Of a stretch of 64,000 nucleotides of DNA, positions 57,201 to 64,000 are shown one piece after another. A model generated the notes under the pieces. That model did no database searches. It had not been told where the DNA came from and saw nothing but the letters and a program-made list of their open reading frames with translations. Origin of the DNA: Hawksworthiomyces lignivorus (lineage: Eukaryota; Ascomycota; Sordariomycetes; Ophiostomatales; Ophiostomataceae); contig NTMA01000105.1 in assembly GCA_002917075.1 (NCBI GenBank), positions 449 through 64,448 of the forward strand, given 5' to 3'. The translations under genes and the position numbers were made by a program. The stretch's first letter is position 1, and each line of letters starts with the position of its first letter.

Positions 57201-58951
57201 GCGCGCCTTTGGCAACATCGGGGGTTACAGCACCGTCGCCCTTCCGGGATCCTCCCCCAGCTTCATCCTCAAGTCGGCCAAGTCGCAGCCGAGAGTCATC
57301 AACCTCCGCGGTGCTGCCGTGCGGAGTCTCAGCTCGTTCCATACAGAGGGCTGTGACCGCGGCTTCATCTACGTAGACATTGAAGGGACGAGCCGGGTGT
57401 GCACGCTGCCGCAGAATTCGAGCTTCGCGGAGCTCGGCGTGTGCGTGCGCAAGGTGCCGCTGGACATGGACGCGAGCGCGGTGGCCTACCACCCGCCGGC
57501 GGAGGTGTACGCGGTGGGCTGCAGCACGCTGGAGGAGTTTGAGCTGCCCAAGGATGACCCGCACCGGGCGGACTGGGCGCGGGAGAGCACGACGTTCAAG
57601 CCGCTGGTGGAGCGGGGCCGGCTGCAGCTGCTCAGCCCGCTCAGCTGGAGCGTGATCGACACGGTGGAGATGGAGTCGTACGAGGTGATCATGTGCGTCA
57701 AGACGCTGAACCTCGAGGTGTCGGAGGCGACCAACGAGCGCAAGCAGCTGGTGGCGGTGGGGACGGCCATCTCGCGCGGCGAGGACCTGGCCATCCGCGG
57801 GCGGGTGTACGTGTTCGACGTGGTGTCGGTGATCCCGGAGCCGGGTCGGCCGGAGACGAACCGCAAGCTGAAGCTGGTGGCCAAGGAGGACGTGCCGCGC
57901 GGGGCGGTCACGGCGCTGTCGGAGATCGGCACGCAGGGCCTGATGCTGGTGGCGCAGGGGCAGAAGTGCCTCGTGCGCGGCCTCAAGGAGGACGGCACGC
58001 TGCTGCCCGTGGCGTTTATGGACATGAACTGCTACGTGACGAGCGCCAAGGAGCTGCCGGGCACGGGCCTCTGCGTCATGGCCGACGCCTTCAAGGGCGT
58101 CTGGTTCACCGGCTACACCGAGGAGCCCTACAAGATGATCCTGTTCGGCAAGAGCAGCACGCGCCTCGAGGCCGTCAACGTCGACCTGCTCCCCGACGGC
58201 AAGGAGCTGTTCATCATCGCGGCCGACGCCGAGGGCAACCTCCACGTGCTGCAGTTCGATCCGGAGCGTAAGTTGCTTTCCTTTTTTTCTCGTCTTTTCT
58301 GTTCTTTCAATTTTTTTTTTTTTCCCCAAAAAAAATCTCGCAACCTTTTCGCAAATTTCTTCATACTGACACTTTTCCCCCTGTCTAGACCCTAAATCTC
58401 TGCAAGGACACCTCTTGCTTCACCGTGCAACATTCTGCACGGGAGCTCACTTTGCAACCAGCTCGCTTCTGCTGCCTTCTACGTCGCCCCACGCTGACGA
58501 TGCAGCCGCAGCCACCAACGGCGCCTCTGCGGCGAACGGCGAGACGAACGGCGCCGGCGACCACAGCGGCACCGAACCGCAGCTGCAGCCGCGGCATCTC
58601 TTGTTCGCCAGCCCAACAGGTGTGCTGGCTGCGCTGGCGCCGCTCTCCGAGTCGGAGTACCGGCAGCTGTCCTCTCTGGCAGGTCAGCTGACCACGTCTC
58701 TGACGCACACCGCAGGACTCAACCCCAAGGGGTACCGGGCGACGGCTGGATCGAGCGCGCCAGTCGTGGCCCCCGGCGTGGACGCGGCGGTCGGCCGCAG
58801 TGTGGTGGACGGTGCGCTCCTGGCGCGGTGGATGGAGCTGGGATCGGGCCGCAAGGGCGAGATTGCCGGGCGAGTGGGCTTCGCCAGCGCTCTTGACGTG
58901 CGGGCGGCTCTGGAAGGGGTTCTTGGATGGTCCCGTATGGCGTACTTTTAG
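54245..58951 (+). CDS. CFT1: Cleavage and polyadenylation factor subunit CFT1 (CPSF160)
   Basis: Large scaffold of the pre-mRNA 3'-end cleavage and polyadenylation complex in the nucleus. Exons 54245-56399, 56464-56765, 56857-58267 and 58389-58951 give 1476 residues. The start MQCYTELTPPTAVTHSL and the block [22 protein letters not shown] are family hallmarks of the first beta-propeller. Further matches are VNFLVADPGSRCAALKFG and, near the end, LQGHLLLHRATFCTGAHF. A long acidic loop (EEGEELEDEDDEGDDDD, near 55741-55790) separates propeller blades. All junctions keep frame: intron 1 has CACTAACAG near its acceptor; intron 2 uses GTCAGT; intron 3 uses GTAAGT. Length is slightly above other fungal CFT1 proteins because of low-complexity inserts. 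Confidence 0.96.
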
Positions 58952-59755
58952 GAACACAAGAGGAATATGACAAAAGATGAAAAGGAAAAAAAAAAAGAGC
59001 ACAAACACAAGGGTGGGTGTACGAGTACATTGGAGCATGTAAAAGCTAGGATATTCTACGGTCATGTCTAAATCAATAAAAGAGAATCACTATAAGAAAC
59101 GAAAGACATAAAAGACACAGAAGATACATGATTACGTGGGTGAGTGAATAACCAAGTAAGTAAGTAAGTGGGTTAGGGGGACAAGTGAGTGAAGATTAGA
59201 TATCACGAGGCTGCCATATAAAAGGCCCATAAAGGAAGCAATTATGGCTTGTTGTTTATGCAGACGACGCCATCGTTGATTAACTCGTGCTCGTCGTCCA
59301 CTCACGATCGTTGATCTCTTTCGTGCATGACGACTGCCGTTGGCTGCGCGTCCAAGGCACAGCAGAAACTTGAGTGGCCAATTTTCGCCATGCAGCGGCA
59401 GAAATCACGAACTTTTTTTTTTCCCAGCGGCGACCAGCTTCTGGTTCGCGATCTGCGTGACGTGGTTGGTCTGTGCGCGCTAGCTACTAAGGCTTAAGGC
59501 TGTTTAAGGGCCCCCCGCAGGAGAGCTCTCTTTCGTCTCCCAACACCGCTAATTTATAGTTGACGGGTCGTTTTCCGCTTCTTGTTTTCTTTCGCCACAG
59601 CTCATTCCCCCAATTCTTGCCCCGTGCTCACCAGAAAGGGCCACATCGTCCGACTTCGTCACTGCAAGGCCGCTGCGAATATCTTCGCGGACGGCCAGGC
59701 GTATTCTTTTCTTCTCTCGATCTTTTGCATTTTTTTTTTCCTCGACATTGCAACC
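58952..59755. promoter_or_regulatory. CFT1 3' end and IKS1 promoter
   Basis: This 804-bp spacer lies between two plus-strand genes. The left part is A-rich with a GTAAGTAAGTAAGT repeat (59155-59169). The right part is pyrimidine-rich near the IKS1 start, ending TTGCAACCATG. No gene is supported. Confidence 0.55.
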
Positions 59756-62598
59756 ATGTCGTTGGTTCCCTACCACCCGCAAGAAGGGCGTGAAATTGTT
59801 CTGTAAGTGAACGACGGCATGCTACGTCATAGCTCTTCCCGACCACGAACATCCGATTCCTCGCAAGACGGGACTGGCTGACTGACTTGATGAACCACAC
59901 CACTTCCGACGTTAGACGCCACCACAACGCCATAGTTGTTCGCGACCCGTCCTCGCAGCGGCTCGAGATCCGCAGCCTCGCCGAATGTCCGACATGCCAC
60001 CAGCCCCTGCGAGCCTCCTCCCCGGAGCGGGCCCACTTTGGCGACGACGCTGCCGCCGCCGGCCACGGCAGCCGTCATGAGGGCTTCGTCGACCCCAACT
60101 ACTTCCGCATGCTGCGGGCCGGCCACCATGTCGGCCAGCTGCGCGCCGCCCCCGAGCGCCCGCGGCCGGGAGCCACCAGCCCCATCCGCCGCCTGTTCCA
60201 GCCCCTCGTCGGCCAGGGTGGCGGTGGCGGCGGCGGCGGCGGCAGCAACAGCAGCGCCGAAAACAGCCGAAGTAGCACGCCGGCACCCGGTGGGGCGACA
60301 GGCGCTGACGGCGACGGGGGTGCGGCTGTCGGCGGGGCCGTCCGCAACATGTACTCCCCGACGGCGGCGGCGGCGGCCGACGACGGATCCGCTGCGTTCG
60401 GCGCCAACGACGACAGCAGCCGCGCCGAGTTCGTCTCGAGCACGCCGTACGTAGCGCCGGATACAAGCAGTCCTATCCGGAAGGAGGCCTTCAGTCCCAA
60501 CTACTTCAAGACGTTCTTTGTGGAGGAGCGCGAGCTCGGCCGCGGTGGCAAGGGCGTCGTGCTGCTGGTGCGGCATGAGATCGACGGCTGCGTGCTGGGA
60601 CACTTTGCCTGCAAGCGCGTGCCGGTCGGTGATGACCACGCCTGGCTCGAAAAAGGTTTGAAGATGGCCCTTTTTAACTTTTTATTTTGTACAAGGGGGG
60701 GGAGTACTAGCTTAGGGCGTATGAATGACTGACGTGTACCAGTCCTGGTTGAGGTTGAGCTCTTGGCCAAGCTGTCCCACCCGAATCTCGTCTCCTACCG
60801 CCACGTCTGGCTCGAGAATGTCACTCTGACCCGCTTCGGGCCCAGCGTGGCCTGCGCCTTCATCCTCCAGCAGTACTGCAACAACGGCGACCTACACCAC
60901 TACATCATCGGCGACCAGCCCAAAGAGGCCACGAAGGAGGAGCTCAAGGCGCGCATGCGCCGGCGCTCCCGGGGCCAGGCCGAGCCGCCGCAGAACCTGT
61001 TCGCGCCGCACCGCCAGCTGCAGTTTGACGAGATCTACTCGCTCTTTCGAGATATCACCTCGGGCCTGGCCTACCTGCACGCCGCCAACTACATCCACCG
61101 CGACCTCAAGCCCAGCAACTGCCTGATCCACCGCGAGGGCCGCAGCATGACGTGCCTCATCAGCGACTTTGGCGAGGTCCAGCCCGAGAACGTCGTCCGC
61201 AAGTCCACCGGCACCACCGGCACCATCTCCTACTGCGCGCCCGAGGTGCTGCGCCAGGACGCCAGCGGGCTCTACGGCAACTTCACCACCAAGTCCGACA
61301 TCTTCTCCCTCGGCATGATCCTCTACTTTATGTGCTTCGGCCGCCTGCCCTACCTGAGCGCCAACTCCGTCAACGAGGACCTCGAGGACATCACCGAGCT
61401 GCGCGCCGAGATCGCCCGCTGGCAGGGGTTCCACTACGAGCGCCGCGAGCGGCCCGACCTCCCCTCCAAGCTCTACCAGCTGCTCACCCGCATGCTCTCC
61501 GTCAACCCGGCCGAGCGGCCCAGCGCCAACGACGTGCTCCTCGCCATGCGCACAGACTCCAACGGCTTCGACGGGTTCGCCCGCGGCGCTGCCCCGTCCA
61601 TGACACAACCACTGGGATTCAGCAGCCGGAGAATCCAGAATCTTGACTCTCCTGTTCCCTCAAGCTCGCCTGTTCCAGGTTTGTCTTCTCCTGTTTTTCT
61701 ACTTTTTTTCTCTTTTCTATACAGAATTTACTAACACGCCTTAGATCCTTCAAAACAAAACCGAAAACACAGCATGTCACCGGATATAGACGATGCCGTC
61801 GTTGACTCTGACGACGCATCAACGTCGCCGCAGCCGGCGCCGCACAACTCTCTTCAGCGGCACAAACCCTCGAACTCTCTCACCTTGACACGAAGTCAAG
61901 TGAGAGTCGACAAGTCGCCGGAGCGGCCGGGCCGCGGCAGCGTCGCCAGCATTGGCAGCTTCGAGCGCAGACGACGGCGCGGAAGCTCTGCGTCGGCCAT
62001 GTCTCTGTCGCCTCGGCGGCGGCCGTCCCCCCTCGAGACGGGTTCTTCGGCGAACGACACCAGCACCGCCAGCAACGGCGGCGGCGGCGGCGGGGCCACC
62101 ATCGACACCCCGCTGCTGATGCCGCCTCCCACCACGTTTTTCGGCGAGGTGCGCCACCGCGGGCTGGTCGCCCGGCACCACGCCCGGCTCCTCGCCCAGC
62201 GCCACGCCGAGTCCGTGGCGTTCCTCTTCCGCACCGCCCTCTTCCTCGTCAAGATGGCCAGCCTGGGCCGGCCCTGCTGGCCCTACTCGGTCCGCTTCGG
62301 CGTGGGCGCGTCCCTCGTCGCCGTGGCCGGTTTGGATCTCGGCGTGCCAGCCAGCATGCAAGGAGCGGCGGCGGCGGGCGCCCGCGCCCGCGCCAGCCAC
62401 AGCCACACCGGCGAGGACGACCGCCACCTGGCCGACGGCCGCGAGTGGATGCGCCAGGAGCCGCACCAGCCTCCCGGTTGGACCTGGGACTGGCGCGTGA
62501 GCATCCTCCTGTTTGCGCTGCACTTTCTCGTTTTGAGCCTAGCGTCCCGGGCAGAGGTCCTTTGCACAGGCGGCCACGAGACGTGGGAGGCCTGGTGA
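59756..62598 (+). CDS. IKS1: IKS1-family protein kinase with C-terminal membrane segment
   Basis: Serine/threonine kinase related to yeast Iks1, a little-studied kinase. Exons 59756-59802, 59916-60655, 60743-61678 and 61745-62598 give 858 residues. The N-terminal block EGREIVLRHHNAIVVRDPSS and a CxxC (CPTCHQ) are family-typical. A Gly/Ser/Ala-rich linker precedes the kinase domain, which has ELGRGGKGVVLLV (Gly-loop near 224), ACKRV (the Lys), HRDLKPSN (Asp383), DFG at 404-406 and an APE-like CAPEVL. The catalytic core looks complete, so activity is expected. The tail is Ser/Arg-rich and ends with a hydrophobic helix (about 826-842, VSILLFALHFLVLSLAS), suggesting tail-anchoring. Introns 2 and 3 use GTTTG donors; intron 3 has a TACTAAC branch point. 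Confidence 0.93.
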
Positions 62599-64000
62599 GA
62601 GTGGAGGGAAGGGAAGTGGGGAGAAGGGAGGGAAGAAAAAAGAGGAGCAGAGGGGAAGGGAGCTTACGACGAGATGGGGTTCGCGAGAGAATCGAAATTG
62701 AAGACTCCCTGCCCCTCTTTCTTTCTCTCTCTCTCTCTCTCCTCTGCTTCCAGGGATCTCTGTTGTTCTGGAGCGCAGGATGTCGGCCCCCCCTCCTTCT
62801 TCTGCCATCGCGGAACCGATATGCGAACCACGCGCACCTCGGCCTAGACAGCCACGAAAACAGAGTTTCATAAGAGCATATAATTCCGACTGCCGTGTGC
62901 GTTTGTCGCTCGGTATGAAGGGAAGGGGGAGGAGGGGGAGAGGGAGAAGAGGAGTGGGGGTGGCTTTTTTTCTGCAGAATGACGAAACAACCATGATGGG
63001 TTCTCTACGAAGAAACGAAAATGAGGGGGAGAGAGCTTCTTTTGGCTATACAAGCCATCTGATATACGTGTTTTATTTTTCTTCTTTCTCTTTTCAGCAT
63101 ATACGCATATATATAATATGTCTACAATTGTGTTCGGATAGGGGGTGGGGGCGTTTCTTTCGTTGCCTTTCAGAGCGGGCAAACTGCGGTCGCCTCGGAA
63201 TTGCGCCCGTGTGCGGTTCGTCTGAAGATATTGGCGAGGAGGTAGAAAGGGGGGGAATAGGTACAAAAAAACGGCATGATCTTCTTTGTGATTTTCGTGT
63301 ATCAGATTTATGACCAGATCCCGTTCTATAATGGCTGGCTGTTTTTGCCCGTATATTTTCGGTTTTATACTCTACGTAATATAGTTCTATGTCTAGATAG
63401 GAAAAGGAGCAGCAGTGATGATGCCTCATATCAAGCGCAAAAATAGGACGCAATGCAAAAGAAGCCGAAAGATCATGATTTCAAACCAGAACTTGAAATG
63501 ACAGATGATAGTATTGCGGAATATTGAGCGTGAAATATCATTACGCCCTTACGGGAAGTATAAAAATCATCAAATGACGAAAAGATAATAGATATATCAA
63601 AGAAAGAGAAATGCTGCTGCGGCAAGATTTAGTGCCCGGCTATCCTTTTGTCTGGTATCACTTCCCCTCTTGTTCTCGCGAAATGCACGACAGGAGTAAA
63701 ATTGAAATAGCGCTTGATCCTAATTCCTATTGTAGTCTATCTCCGTTTATTTACGGTTGCTCTAAAAGGAGCGATCCGAGTCGGTGGAAGCGGCTCGGTT
63801 CTGCATCTGCCTGCATATCCGTGCATGGTTCACTGCTGTGTGGCTGCAGTTCTTCTAGCCCCCTCTCTTTCTCGCTCTGACCTTCTATTACTCTGCGCCC
63901 TATCCCGTTCTTTCTCCTGTCGATCTCTTCTTTGTGATTGTACTTTTATCTTGTTAGTGTCTATTCCGTTTCTTGAAAATTAAAGAAAATAAAACGACGA
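62599..64000. other. Right flank, no supported gene
   Basis: About 1.4 kb downstream of IKS1. It starts with GGGAAGG-type purine repeats (62600-62660) and a CTCTCT run (62722-62740). These should be the IKS1 3' UTR. The rest is A/T-rich with frequent stops, and pyrimidine-rich at the far end (63850-63930). That end could be the promoter of a gene beyond the window, but no coding sequence is visible. Confidence 0.55.

Noticed and set aside
1..64000. tRNA, rRNA and CRISPR-like arrays
   Set aside because: I looked for T-arm like GTTCGA contexts, acceptor-stem pairing and regularly spaced repeats by eye and found none that held together; a dedicated tRNA scan would be needed to exclude intron-bearing tRNAs.

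Overview
This is eukaryotic nuclear DNA from a filamentous ascomycete (Pezizomycotina), most likely a Sordariomycete. Three things point there. Genes carry short GT-AG introns of about 50-270 nt, often with CTAAC/CTGAC branch points. Coding DNA is strongly G/C-ending, while the spacers are A/T- and pyrimidine-rich. The gene set is typical of moulds: NADPH oxidase A, class I myosin with an acidic tail, a CYT-18-like mitochondrial TyrRS, an LMBD1-type transporter and a GPI-type Ser/Gly-rich wall protein. The species cannot be named from sequence alone. There is no sign of prokaryotic operons, CRISPR, insertion sequences or a secondary-metabolite cluster.

Layout. Eighteen protein-coding genes are supported. 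Left to right they are SDH4(-), mitochondrial TyrRS(+), NPR2(-), DSK2(-), quinone oxidoreductase(+), KAP120(-), an MBL-fold protein(+), PFA4(+), MYO1(-), NOXA(+), SYM1(+), UAP1(-), a TDG/MUG DNA glycosylase(+), a GPI-type Ser/Gly-rich protein(-), an ANCHR-like B-box protein(+), LMBD1(-), CFT1(+) and IKS1(+). Most genes sit in divergent pairs sharing one promoter and convergent pairs with short 3' spacers. Positions 1-3658 hold no gene I can support. NOXA stands alone in about 10 kb of gene-poor DNA (28781-34192 and 36191-40688).

The genes are conserved housekeeping and cell-biology genes, not one pathway. Recurrent themes are mitochondria (SDH4, TyrRS, SYM1), TORC1 and nutrient signalling or vacuolar function (NPR2, LMBD1), cell wall and polarity (UAP1, MYO1, NOXA, GPI protein), and RNA or protein handling (CFT1, KAP120, DSK2). 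Gene models were built by joining exons at GT/AG sites that preserve frame and restore family-typical peptides; all exon sums are multiples of three.

The most interesting items are: (1) an ANCHR-like protein with three MIM1-type (VPS4/MIT-binding) motifs, three LPxxP stretches resembling MIM2, and a C-terminal B-box but no FYVE domain; (2) extreme exon structures, namely an 18-nt microexon in SDH4, a first coding exon of MYO1 that is only the ATG, and an 11-nt first exon in SYM1; (3) a 76-bp near-palindrome made of three 20-bp palindromic units in the SDH4/TyrRS promoter; (4) a seven-codon uORF whose stop overlaps the PFA4 start as ATGA; (5) a stop-free, multiple-of-three intron in NPR2; (6) an MBL-fold protein with a broken metal motif; (7) a 9-bp palindrome-forming word, TACGGAGTA, dispersed through intergenic DNA.
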